Positions 42,452-50,753 of a DNA stretch of 64,000 nt are shown here, piece after piece. Numbering within the stretch: position 1 is the first letter of the stretch; each line of letters starts with the position of its first letter. Below the pieces are notes generated by a model. It was not told the origin of the DNA. It saw nothing but the letters and a program-made list of their open reading frames with translations, and made no database searches. This DNA is from Serratia rubidaea (GTDB lineage Bacteria > Pseudomonadota > Gammaproteobacteria > Enterobacterales > Enterobacteriaceae), in the NCBI GenBank assembly GCA_901472405.1, contig LR590463.1, forward strand, positions 682,001-746,000, written 5' to 3'. The position numbers were made by a program, and so were the translations under genes.

Positions 42452-44297
42452 CCACAGCATGATGATCGAAGGGCTGATCTATCTGGGCTCGGCCGGGCTG
42501 CTGGTGCCGATAGCGGTGCGCCTGGGGTTGGGATCGGTGCTGGGCTACCTGATCGCCGGCTGCATTATAGGGCCGTGGGGGCTGAAGCTGGTGTCCGACG
42601 CCGAATCGATCCTGACCTTTGCCGAGATCGGCGTGGTGCTGATGCTGTTTGTCATCGGCCTGGAGCTGGATCCGAAGCGGCTGTGGACGCTGCGCGCCTC
42701 GGTCTTCGGCGGCGGCGGCATGCAGATGGCCGGCTGCGGCCTGGTGCTCTGCGCCTTTTGCTACTTCCTCGGGCTGAGCTGGCAGGTGGCGCTGCTGATT
42801 GGCCTGACGCTGGCGCTCTCTTCCACCGCCATCGCCATGCAGGCGATGAATGAGCGTAACCTGACGTCGTCGCCGACCGGACGCAGCGCGTTTGCGGTGC
42901 TGCTGTTTCAGGATATCGCCGCGATCCCGCTGGTGGCGATGATCCCGCTGCTGGCCAACAGCGGCGCCTCGACGTCGCTCGGCGCCTTTGCCATCTCCGC
43001 CGCCAAGGTGGTGGCCGCGCTGACGCTGGTGGTGCTGCTCGGCCGCTATGTCACGCGGCCGCTGCTGCGTTTTGTCGCCCGTTCTGGCATGCGTGAGGTC
43101 TTCAGCGCCGTGGCGCTGTTTCTGGTATTCGGCTTTGGCATTCTGCTGGAGATGGCCGGCCTGTCGATGGCGATGGGGGCGTTTCTGGCCGGCGTGCTGC
43201 TGGCCAGTTCGGAATACCGTCATGCGCTGGAAAGCGATATTGAGCCGTTTAAGGGGCTGCTGCTGGGGCTGTTCTTTATCGGCGTCGGCATGTCGATCGA
43301 TTTTGGCACGCTGTTCAGCCATCCGCTGCTGATCGCCACTCTGCTGCTCGGCTTTATGCTGCTGAAAGCGGCGATGCTGTGGCTGCTGGCGCCGCTGCTG
43401 GGCGTGCCGAAGCGTCAGCGCGGGCTGTTTGCCATTTTACTGGGGCAGGGCAGTGAGTTCGCCTTTGTGGTATTTGGCGCCGCGCAGACGGCCGGCGTTC
43501 TGCCGTTGGCATGGACCAAATCGCTGACGCTGGCGGTGGCGCTGTCGATGGCCGTGACGCCGCTGCTGCTGGTGCTGGCGTCGTGGCTGGAGAAGCGTGC
43601 GCCGCAGGACGATCGCCCGGCGGATGTGATCGACGAGGAGAACGCCAGCGTGATCGTCGCCGGCTTCGGCCGCTTCGGCCAGATTGCCGGCCGTATGCTG
43701 CTGGCCAACGGCGTGCGCACCGTGGTGCTGGATCACGATCCGGACCATATCGAAACCTTGCGCAAGTTCGGCACCAAAGTGTTTTACGGCGACGCCACCC
43801 GCGCCGACCTGCTCGAGGCCGCCGGGGCGGAAAAGGCGCAGGTGCTGATTAACGCCATTGACGACGTTGAGGCCAACCTGCAGCTGACCGAGCTGGCCAG
43901 ACGCCACTTCCCGCACCTGAAGGTGGTGGCGCGCGCCCGCGACGTCGACCACTGGTATCAGCTGCGGCGTCTCGGGGTGGAGAAACCGGAGCGCGAAACC
44001 TTTGAAAGTTCGCTGCGCATCGGCCGTGAAGCGCTGGAGCTGCTGGGAATGGACGCCTATGAGGCGCGGGAAAAGGCGGATATCTTCCGCTGTTACAACC
44101 ATAAGATGTTGGAAAGCACGGTGGAGCATTACGAGGACACCGAATTCCGCATCGCCAGCCTGCAGCGCGCGAAAGAGATGCTCAGCAATGCCATCGAACA
44201 GGACCGTTCGCGCCTGTCGCGGGAGCAGGAGACCGGCTGGCGCGGCAGTATTGACGGTAAAGCGCCGGAAGATGAGGTGGTGGAAGCCAAAGGGTAA
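42444..44297 (+). CDS. kefC: glutathione-regulated potassium efflux system KefC
   Basis: K+ efflux system gated by glutathione adducts; it acidifies the cytoplasm and protects against electrophiles. 617 residues (E. coli 620). The CPA2 antiporter-type membrane domain covers about 1-380 with [10 protein letters not shown] and [15 protein letters not shown]. The RCK/KTN domain (about 395-520) begins [18 protein letters not shown]. The C-terminal tail is charged. Translationally coupled to kefF. In E. coli the next gene is folA; here about 5.8 kb intervenes. Confidence 0.96.
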   Translation: MDNHSMMIEGLIYLGSAGLLVPIAVRLGLGSVLGYLIAGCIIGPWGLKLVSDAESILTFAEIGVVLMLFVIGLELDPKRLWTLRASVFGGGGMQMAGCGLVLCAFCYFLGLSWQVALLIGLTLALSSTAIAMQAMNERNLTSSPTGRSAFAVLLFQDIAAIPLVAMIPLLANSGASTSLGAFAISAAKVVAALTLVVLLGRYVTRPLLRFVARSGMREVFSAVALFLVFGFGILLEMAGLSMAMGAFLAGVLLASSEYRHALESDIEPFKGLLLGLFFIGVGMSIDFGTLFSHPLLIATLLLGFMLLKAAMLWLLAPLLGVPKRQRGLFAILLGQGSEFAFVVFGAAQTAGVLPLAWTKSLTLAVALSMAVTPLLLVLASWLEKRAPQDDRPADVIDEENASVIVAGFGRFGQIAGRMLLANGVRTVVLDHDPDHIETLRKFGTKVFYGDATRADLLEAAGAEKAQVLINAIDDVEANLQLTELARRHFPHLKVVARARDVDHWYQLRRLGVEKPERETFESSLRIGREALELLGMDAYEAREKADIFRCYNHKMLESTVEHYEDTEFRIASLQRAKEMLSNAIEQDRSRLSREQETGWRGSIDGKAPEDEVVEAKG

Positions 44298-44811
44298 TCA
44301 TTATGCCCCTCTCCGCGATGGCGAGGGGCCGCTAAAATAAAGAAGGCGATCAGGATTTTTTATTAACGAATCAATTAACGGGAAATAACCACGCTAAAAA
44401 ATAACAAGGATGTTTTATTAGCGGTTTTATTTAATTGCCCTTATTAATTTCCCGGCCCCGCCCATGAATTATTTAGGCGTACACGTTACGCATTCCAGTA
44501 ATATATCCGGTATTTTTTGTGTTTATCAGCCGAAATAACTGGAAACCCGCTCCGTATGGTGTAATATCGGACGAAATAAGCAGCAGCTCTGCACTCAGGC
44601 GATGGTCGTCAGACGATCATCGTGCGGCCGCTTATATTTAATTAAAGCCAGATATCAATTTTATACCCTAAATAATTCGAATTGCAGCAAGACGGCAAGG
44701 GAAGGCATCCCGATAAGCTTACAGCGGTAAGTGATTCGGGTGATTGAACGCAGCCAACGCCTCTGCCGCTGGAAGTATGACGGGTAATAGACTTAGCACA
44801 GGACGGCGCTA
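44298..44811. other. kefC-downstream intergenic region, AT-rich, with full ERIC element
   Basis: 514 bp. A GCCCCTC/GAGGGGC hairpin at 44305-44329 could end kefC transcription, although no T run follows. 44335-44660 is clearly more AT-rich than the surrounding genes and holds no ORF that can be supported. An ERIC element occupies 44662-44787. Confidence 0.5.
44662..44787. repeat. full-length ERIC element
   Basis: 126 bp. The ends read TATACCCTAAATAATTCGAA and GGAAGTATGACGGGTAAT; the core GAACGCAGCCAACGCC and the central palindrome around AAGCTTACAGCGGTAAGTGA are conserved. It ends 24 bp before the lipase-like gene, so it would lie in that gene's 5' leader if transcribed from further upstream. 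Confidence 0.92.
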
Positions 44812-46236
44812 ATGAGATTGATTGCACTATCAACGGAAGATCTCGAACCTTATCAGTTTTCCCGTATTTTTAATCCCGGCTCGGCGCGATATGCGCTGGA
44901 GGCGAAATATCTGTTCGGGGCCTCATCGCTGCCGTCGATCTGTCGTCGCTATCCGGTCAGCCGCTGCGAGATTTTCGGCGTGGGCGTGTCGCAGTACCGG
45001 GAAGACCGGCAGATAAAAAAGCAGGTGTTGGCCGAGCTGGATGCGGGGCAGCTGCTTGCCATCGATGACGACTGTTTTGGCTGGTCGCCGGCGCGGCACC
45101 TGTTCTTTATCGACCAAAGCGGCCGGCTGGCGCAGTACCCGGCCATTTTGCCGCCGCTCTACCCGACGCAGCGGATAATCCAGCGCTATGAGGCGATGGT
45201 TGCCCGCTATCGCGTCCGTCCGCCGGCGACGGTGTTGCCCCCCAGCTATCGGCCGCAGCAGAAAGCGCCGGCAGTCGCCGCGGCGGCCACCGCGGTGGCG
45301 GTGCGCCGGGATCCGCTGGCCGCGATGCGCGCCATGAGCAAGCGCGAACGCTGGCAGGCCCGGCAAAATCTGATCGGCCGCGGGCGGCGCAGCATCTACC
45401 CCGATGCGCGCATCGCCGCGACGCGCCTGGGTGAGAACAATATCGCCGTTGAGAAGGCCAAGCTGGCGCAAAATGTTTACGGCGTTGACGGGCGACCGAT
45501 TAGGGCGCGGGAAACGATACCGAACGTGCCCGAAGGGTGGCGTGATATTAGTAATAATAAAAATGCTTTAGACCGGTTGGGGTTATGGCCGGAATTATTG
45601 TATGACCATGCTGATCAGCCAGATTTTTTCGCTAGGGTCTATGCGCCAGATCCGACGGTGTTTGGTAACGCTATGGAGCCAACCGTAGCATTCCGGGGAA
45701 CCCGGATGGAGAAACTGGTTGATTGGCAAAACAATCTGGGGCAAGGCGTTAATTTTCATTCGCCTTATTATGAAAAATCGGTAGCTATAGGTGACCGTTT
45801 AAAAAAAACATCAGGTAACGTTAGCATAGTTGGGCATTCATTAGGCGGTGGCCTTGCCTCTGCGGCGGCGATCGCCAGCGGTAAGCCCGCCTGGACGTTT
45901 AATGCCGCGGGGCTTAATGCGGGCACGGTGGAAAAGTATGGCGGCATGGCCATCGGCGACGGTTCAAAAATTGCCGCCTACCGGGTGCAGGGCGAGATGC
46001 TGACGCGGCTGCAGGAGTTCCACCTGTTAGAGGATTTACAGAGCGTTTATTACAACATTCCGCTGCTGATGGTGAAGCATCAGCTCTCTACGCTATTGCC
46101 CAGCGCGGCGGGCAACGCGAAATGGCTGCCGGGCGGAGAGGGCGGCACCATTGATAAACATGGTATGCAGCAGGTGATCGACAGCCTGGAGGAGCAGAAA
46201 GAGGCGGATATGACCACCATTACTAGCAGACTATAG
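44812..46236 (+). CDS. class-3-lipase-like protein, candidate secreted antibacterial effector
   Basis: 474 residues with no signal peptide or membrane segment. An N-terminal domain of about 135 residues (cysteines near 44 and 52) is unrecognised. A Pro/Ala-rich linker follows at about 137-165, then a basic stretch (SKRERWQARQ). The C-terminal half has an alpha/beta-hydrolase layout: VAFRGT at 292-297, typical of class-3 lipases, and the nucleophile elbow GHSLGGG with Ser343. A later aspartate and histidine would complete the triad. DNA from about 45540 to 45850 is visibly more AT-rich than the first half. Two lipoprotein genes follow, the first after 2 bp. The lack of an export signal next to periplasmic partners suggests a type VI secretion phospholipase effector; this is inference. 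No vgrG, hcp or PAAR gene is nearby. Confidence 0.7.
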   Translation: MRLIALSTEDLEPYQFSRIFNPGSARYALEAKYLFGASSLPSICRRYPVSRCEIFGVGVSQYREDRQIKKQVLAELDAGQLLAIDDDCFGWSPARHLFFIDQSGRLAQYPAILPPLYPTQRIIQRYEAMVARYRVRPPATVLPPSYRPQQKAPAVAAAATAVAVRRDPLAAMRAMSKRERWQARQNLIGRGRRSIYPDARIAATRLGENNIAVEKAKLAQNVYGVDGRPIRARETIPNVPEGWRDISNNKNALDRLGLWPELLYDHADQPDFFARVYAPDPTVFGNAMEPTVAFRGTRMEKLVDWQNNLGQGVNFHSPYYEKSVAIGDRLKKTSGNVSIVGHSLGGGLASAAAIASGKPAWTFNAAGLNAGTVEKYGGMAIGDGSKIAAYRVQGEMLTRLQEFHLLEDLQSVYYNIPLLMVKHQLSTLLPSAAGNAKWLPGGEGGTIDKHGMQQVIDSLEEQKEADMTTITSRL

Positions 46237-46238
46237 CC

Positions 46239-46991
46239 ATGCGAATACGATGGATCGGTGTTGCCATAATGGTGTTTGGCATAATTTGGTTGGCAGGATG
46301 CAACGGCATGAAAAAAATTGAACCGGAAGACTACTTTACCGGCCAACAGCTGGTTTTGGCCAAGGCTATCCAGGCAGGTGATTTGGGTAGGATAAAACAG
46401 CTGGCACCGGAAACGGATCTTAATACCCCCGGCGAGCAGAGATTAACCCCGCTGTTTTTTCGCCCTCAATGAGGCGATGTATAACGATAATCCGGCCAAT
46501 CGACTGGCAATTATTACGGCGCTGGTCAGTGCTGGTGCGGATCCTTTTCCGAGGGGGTGGGGGACAAACCAGCTTTATGGATGGCCAAGGCCAGTAAGGA
46601 TATCTGGCTGAAGGCAATGCTGGACGGTGGTTTATCTCCGGATGCCAGAGATAAGGACACTGACTATCCCATGATCTATGAAACTATTAATGCCAAAACT
46701 ACCGATACGTTAGCATTATTAGTTATGCGTGGGGCTGATATTAATAGCCGTAATTCTTTAGGTGAAACACCGCTAACGGTCGCTTTTTTCAGCAGTAAAT
46801 TTGAGCACGCCAATTATTTACTGGACCACGGCGCTGATCCAAATCCGGTAACTAAGAAGGGGTGGGTATTCGCTTCTCTGGTGCAAGACGGCATTAAAGA
46901 CAGCCGGTCGGAAACGGAATACCACCAGAACTGCCTGCGACTGCGTGACAAGATGATCGCGCTGGGGGTGAAGTGGCCGCCGGAGACATAG
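46239..46991 (+). pseudogene. ankyrin-repeat lipoprotein, candidate immunity protein (copy 1), two compensating frameshifts as sequenced
   Basis: Starts 2 bp after the lipase-like gene. The signal peptide ends in the lipobox LAGC with the lipidated cysteine at residue 21, followed by NGMKKIEPEDYFTGQQL. Ankyrin-type helices follow: AIQAGDLGRIKQLA, and in the distal part LALLVMRGADINSRNSLGETPL and HANYLLDHGADPNP. The frame shifts at T6 (46455-46460, one T too many) and returns at T4 (46545-46548, one too few), so only about 30 residues are garbled; the repaired protein has 250 residues. Asn after the cysteine does not signal inner-membrane retention, so it may reach the outer membrane. Immunity function is inferred from position. 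Confidence 0.75.
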
Positions 46992-47038
46992 AGGGGGACT
47001 GGGCTATGAACTGGCCGGCGTTCGGCAAAAGGATGAAC

Positions 47039-47796
47039 ATGCGTAACCCATAGATCGGTATCGCCGCTGTTTTTTGCGGGCTAATCTTGCTGGCTGGATG
47101 CAACGGCATGAAAAAGATTGAACCGGAAGACTACTTTACCGGCCAACAGCTGATATTGGCCAAGGCGATTCAGGCGGGCGACCTGGAGAGGGTAAAACAA
47201 CTGGCGCCGGAAACGGATCTGAATACTCCGGGGAGCAGGACTTAACCATACTGTACTTTGCCCTGAATGAAACCTACTACAACAATAATCCCAGACCACG
47301 TTTGCAAATTGTGACGGCGTTGGTTAAAGCGGGAGCCGACCCCTTGAAGCCACAGTCTGATGGGATGGCCAGTCCTGCTGAAATGGTTGCTATGGGGGAT
47401 AAGGATCTCTGGCTACAGGCGCTATTGGATGGTGGGTTATCAGCAAATGCAAAAAATAAACAGTGGGGAACCGCTATTATCTTTGACACGCTAAGAGCAA
47501 AGAACACGGCGACTCTGGCTATATTAATAGAGCATGGGGTCAATATAAATTCCCGTAATTCATTAGAAGAAACACCGTTAATGGCTGCCTTTCTTAGCAA
47601 CCGTTTTGAACACGTCAACTACCTGCTGGATCACGGTGCTGACCCTAATCCGGTAAATAAGTTGGGCTGGGTATTCGCTTCGCTGGTGCAAGACAGCATC
47701 AAAGACAGTCGGCCGGAAACGGAATACCACCAGAACTGTCTGCGACTACGCGACAAGATGATCGCGCTGGGGGTGAAGTGGCCACCGGAGGCATAA
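47039..47796 (+). pseudogene. ankyrin-repeat lipoprotein, candidate immunity protein (copy 2), disrupted
   Basis: A tandem paralogue of the preceding gene; CNGMKKIEPEDYFTGQQL after the lipobox is identical and the last 50 residues nearly so. It has two lesions. Codon 5 is TAG (47051-47053) where copy 1 has TGG, and one G is missing at GGGG 47230-47233. The frame from about 47302 to 47796 is open and covers the distal ankyrin repeats, including LAILIEHGVNINSRNSLEETPL and VNYLLDHGADPNP. With both repaired, the product would be about 252 residues. The missing G fits the sequencing-error pattern seen elsewhere; the amber codon does not. Confidence 0.72.
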
Positions 47797-47814
47797 CGCG
47801 CGCGATGAGCATGA

Positions 47815-47837
47815 CGGAGGCCATCCGGCGGCCTCCG
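47815..47837. terminator. hairpin between convergent lipoprotein copy 2 and LysE-family gene
   Basis: CGGAGGCC (47815-47822) pairs with GGCCTCCG (47830-47837), loop of 7. There is no T run, so its strength is uncertain. Confidence 0.5.
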
Positions 47838-47851
47838 CGCTCTGCGGCGGC

Positions 47852-48472
47852 TTAGCTGAGCGCCACCTTAATGCCAAGGGCAATCAACATGCCGCCGAGC
47901 AGTTTATCCACGATCTTCTGCGCTTTTTCCAGCCCGCGGCGTACCGGGCCACTTTGGATCAAGAACACCAGCAGCGGCCACCACAGAACCGACAGCCCTA
48001 AAATAATCCCCGCGTACCACAGCTTTTCACCGATGCCGGAGTCTATCTGCAGCACCTGAGTAAACACCGCCAGGAAAAACAGCGTTGCCTTGGGGTTAAG
48101 CAGATTGCACAGGTAGCCCTGCACAAACGCGCTTTTCAGGCTGACCTGCTGCTGCGGCAGATTGCCGACGTTCATCTTGCCGCCGCCGTGCGACAGCAGC
48201 GCCTGCACGCCAACCCAAATCAGATACGCCGCCCCGGCGTACTTCAGCAGGTTAAACAGCCAGGGCGTGGTGGTAATCACCACCGCCAGCCCGGCGACGC
48301 AGTAGGACATATGGGTGGCGACGCCGCAGATCACGCCCAGCGCGGTGAGCAGCGCAGGCAACCGCTGATAGCGCGCCGCATTTTTTATTACCAGAAAGAA
48401 ATCCGGCCCCGGCGACAGCATGCCCAGCGTGGCGATGCCGGCGACAAATAACGAGGTTTCAAGCATGTTCAC
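47852..48472 (-). CDS. LysE/RhtB-family amino acid exporter
   Basis: 206 residues, six predicted membrane segments. The N-terminal LGMLSPGPDFFLVIKNAARYQR and the central NLLNPKATLFFLAVFTQV are the family signatures. The substrate is not evident; relatives export homoserine, threonine, leucine or lysine. It is convergent with the lipoprotein pair and divergent from yjjP. Intact. Confidence 0.9.
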   Translation of the reverse strand: MNMLETSLFVAGIATLGMLSPGPDFFLVIKNAARYQRLPALLTALGVICGVATHMSYCVAGLAVVITTTPWLFNLLKYAGAAYLIWVGVQALLSHGGGKMNVGNLPQQQVSLKSAFVQGYLCNLLNPKATLFFLAVFTQVLQIDSGIGEKLWYAGIILGLSVLWWPLLVFLIQSGPVRRGLEKAQKIVDKLLGGMLIALGIKVALS

Positions 48473-48594
48473 GATCTCAAGAAAAAACGAGGACAGTGCC
48501 GATAATAACGCCGCCGACCCTGATGCGCATCAATCCACCGCCGCTATCTTCAGCAATATGATGAATATTCATGGTGCAGAGTAAACGGGGCGGT

Positions 48595-49384
48595 ATGAGA
48601 CAGGAAGAGAAGATAAGCGGGCAGCGACAACGGGGAGGTGACGCGCCTGTGCATTCAGTGCGGGCTGCTGCTGTTGCAGCACGGCGCGGAAAGCATGCTG
48701 GTGGAGCAGTTATCCAGCCGTCTGGGGTTGGCGCTGGGGATGGAGAGGGTGGAGAGTTCGATCTCGGCGAACGCCATCGTCCTGACCACCATCAGTCACG
48801 GCGAGTGCCTGACCAGCACGCGTAAAAACGTCGATCGCGGCATCAATATGCAGATGGTGACCGAGGTGCAGCATATTGTGATATTGGCCGAGCACCGGCT
48901 GGCGGACGCGCAGGACGTGGCCCGGCGCTTTGCCAAACTGCGGCCGCTGCGCTATCCGCGCCCGCTGGTGGTGCTGATGGTGGCGCTGTCCTGCGGCTGC
49001 TTCAGCATGCTGAACGGCGGCGGTCGGGACGCCTTTGCCGTCACCTTTCTCGCCAGCGGGCTGGCGATGTGGGTGCGGCAGTGGCTGACGCAGCGGCAGA
49101 TGAATCCGCTGATTAATTTCTGCCTGACGGCGTTTGTCGCCACCTCGGTATCCGGCTTGCTGCTGCGCCTGCCGCTGTTCAGCCAGACCGCGGGGGTGGC
49201 GATGGCCGCCAGCGTGCTGCTGCTGGTGCCGGGCTTCCCGCTGATCAACGCGGTGGCGGATATGTTCAAGGGCCATGTGAATACCGGCCTGGCGCGCTGG
49301 GCGATGGCCAGCCTGCTGACGTTGGCGACCGGTATCGGCGTGGTGATGGCGATGTCGCTGTGGGGGCTGCGGGGATGGGCATAA
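48595..49384 (+). CDS. yjjP: YjjP, subunit of the ThrE-type exporter YjjPB, apparent frameshift near the start
   Basis: In E. coli YjjP and YjjB together export succinate; the family is ThrE-like. From a GTG at 48638 the frame is open for 248 residues and begins [24 protein letters not shown], matching E. coli from about residue 9. The better start is the ATG at 48595 ([13 protein letters not shown]), which falls into the right frame if one G of GGGG at 48632-48635 is removed, giving 262 residues against 256. The GTG has no spaced ribosome-binding site, which supports the repaired start. The cytoplasmic N-terminal domain holds [13 protein letters not shown]; membrane segments follow from about residue 120. 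Overlaps yjjB by 10 bp. Confidence 0.85.
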
Positions 49385-49845
49385 GCTTGCTGTGGGCGTT
49401 AGCGCAGGACATGCTGCTGGCCGCCGTGCCGGCGCTGGGGTTTGCGATGGTGTTTAATGTGCCGCGCCGCGCGCTGCGCTATTGTGCGCTGCTGGGGGGC
49501 GTTGGCCACGGCGCGCGTATGCTGCTGATGTGGCTGGGGATGAATATTGAGTGGGCCTCGTTTCTGGCGGCGGTGCTGATCGGCATCATCGGCATCTCCT
49601 GGTCGCGCTGGCTGCTGGCGCACCCGAAAGTCTTTACCGTGGCGGCGGTGATCCCGATGTTCCCCGGCATTCCGGCCTATACCGCGATGATCTCGGTGGT
49701 GGAGCTGTCCCATCAGGGCTACAGCGAGGCGCTGATGGGCGTGATGGTCAGCCATTTTCTTAAGGCCTGCTTTATCGTCGGGGCGCTATCGATCGGGCTG
49801 TCGCTGCCGGGGCTGTGGTTATATCGTAAACGGCCCGGCGTGTAG
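49375..49845 (+). CDS. yjjB: YjjB, small membrane subunit of the YjjPB exporter
   Basis: 156 residues (E. coli 157) with five predicted membrane segments. Motifs: [29 protein letters not shown], and [23 protein letters not shown]. The ATG at 49375 aligns with the E. coli start; a GTG 15 bp upstream is rejected. It overlaps the yjjP end, so the two are co-translated. In E. coli the pair lies elsewhere, near dnaT. Confidence 0.93.
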   Translation: MGISLLWALAQDMLLAAVPALGFAMVFNVPRRALRYCALLGGVGHGARMLLMWLGMNIEWASFLAAVLIGIIGISWSRWLLAHPKVFTVAAVIPMFPGIPAYTAMISVVELSHQGYSEALMGVMVSHFLKACFIVGALSIGLSLPGLWLYRKRPGV

Positions 49846-50075
49846 TTTATTATGCGGTGTCATTAGCAATTCTGATAAGAGCTATCTTATATATTCATAT
49901 TGCTTGTTTACCCTATCGACGGCCGATGGGGCTTTCCGTATAGTGTGTCCAATTTGAGCGGCTGGGGCTTGTTAAGCGCAGACGACAGGGAAGATAACCG
50001 GCTGATTGCCGGCGATTTACCGCGTTGTTCCCGGCCTGCTGCAGAATATCCATTAGGTTTATACAGGGTTAAATA

Positions 50076-50558
50076 ATGATCATTAGCCTGATCGCTGCGT
50101 TGGCGGCGGATCGCGTAATCGGCATGGAAAACGCCATGCCGTGGCACCTGCCGGCGGATTTAGCGTGGTTTAAACGTAACACGCTGAATAAACCGGTCAT
50201 TATGGGTCGCAAGACCTTTGAGTCGATTGGCCGCCCGCTGCCGGGCCGCCACAATATTGTGCTGAGCAGCCGGCCGGGCAGCGAAAGCGGCGTGACCTGG
50301 GCCACCTCGCTGGACGAGGCCCTGGCGGCGGCCGGCAATGTGGAAGAAGTGATGGTGATGGGCGGCGGGCATATTTATACCCAGTTTTTGCCGCGCGCCG
50401 ATCGTCTGTACCTGACGCATATTGACGCTGAGATCGGCGGCGATACGCACTTCCCGGATTATGAGCCTGACGAGTGGGAAACCTCATTCAGCGAATTCCA
50501 TGATGCAGACGCGCAGAATTCTCACAGCTACTGCTTCGAGATTTTAGAGCGCCGTTAA
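50076..50558 (+). CDS. folA: dihydrofolate reductase
   Basis: Reduces dihydrofolate to tetrahydrofolate with NADPH; the trimethoprim target. 160 residues (E. coli 159, one extra Ile near the start). The N-terminal [30 protein letters not shown] includes the active-site aspartate (Asp28 here). [15 protein letters not shown] and [13 protein letters not shown] are the cofactor motifs. A very strong hairpin follows. No obviously resistant-type substitution was identified by eye. Confidence 0.97.
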   Translation: MIISLIAALAADRVIGMENAMPWHLPADLAWFKRNTLNKPVIMGRKTFESIGRPLPGRHNIVLSSRPGSESGVTWATSLDEALAAAGNVEEVMVMGGGHIYTQFLPRADRLYLTHIDAEIGGDTHFPDYEPDEWETSFSEFHDADAQNSHSYCFEILERR

Positions 50559-50582
50559 TTCCCCGCTACCTGATGACCTCCG

Positions 50583-50619
50583 CAGCCAGGGCGCAATGTA
50601 TTGCGCCCTGGCTGGTTTT
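50583..50619 (+). terminator. folA terminator
   Basis: A perfect 14-bp stem with tetraloop TGTA: the left arm at 50583-50596 ends GGGCGCAA and the right arm at 50601-50614 starts TTGCGCCC. GTTTTGG follows. Confidence 0.9.
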
Positions 50620-50647
50620 GGCGCGCAAATTTTTTACCGCCCCGCGA

Positions 50648-50681
50648 TTGTAACATTTTCGTCACACTTCCTGATTAGTAT
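50648..50681 (+). promoter_or_regulatory. Pho box and -10 element upstream of phoX
   Basis: TTGTAAC (50648-50654), ATTT, TCGTCAC (50659-50665) fits the PhoB direct repeat CTGTCAT-N4-CTGTCAC with 11-bp spacing (about 5 of 7 matches in each half). A TAGTAT -10 element starts 10 bp later (50676-50681), the usual distance, and there is no good -35, as expected for a PhoB-activated promoter. Binding is inferred. Confidence 0.6.
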
Positions 50682-50753
50682 GAAGCCCAACTTTGAGCGC
50701 CCGGCCACTCTGGTGACCCTGGACCGCGGCGTCAGCTAACAGGAAGCGAAATC

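Noticed and set aside
44298..47800. Prophage or integrative element
   Set aside because: No integrase, transposase, att-like direct repeats or tRNA at the borders; only an ERIC repeat and lower GC were seen.
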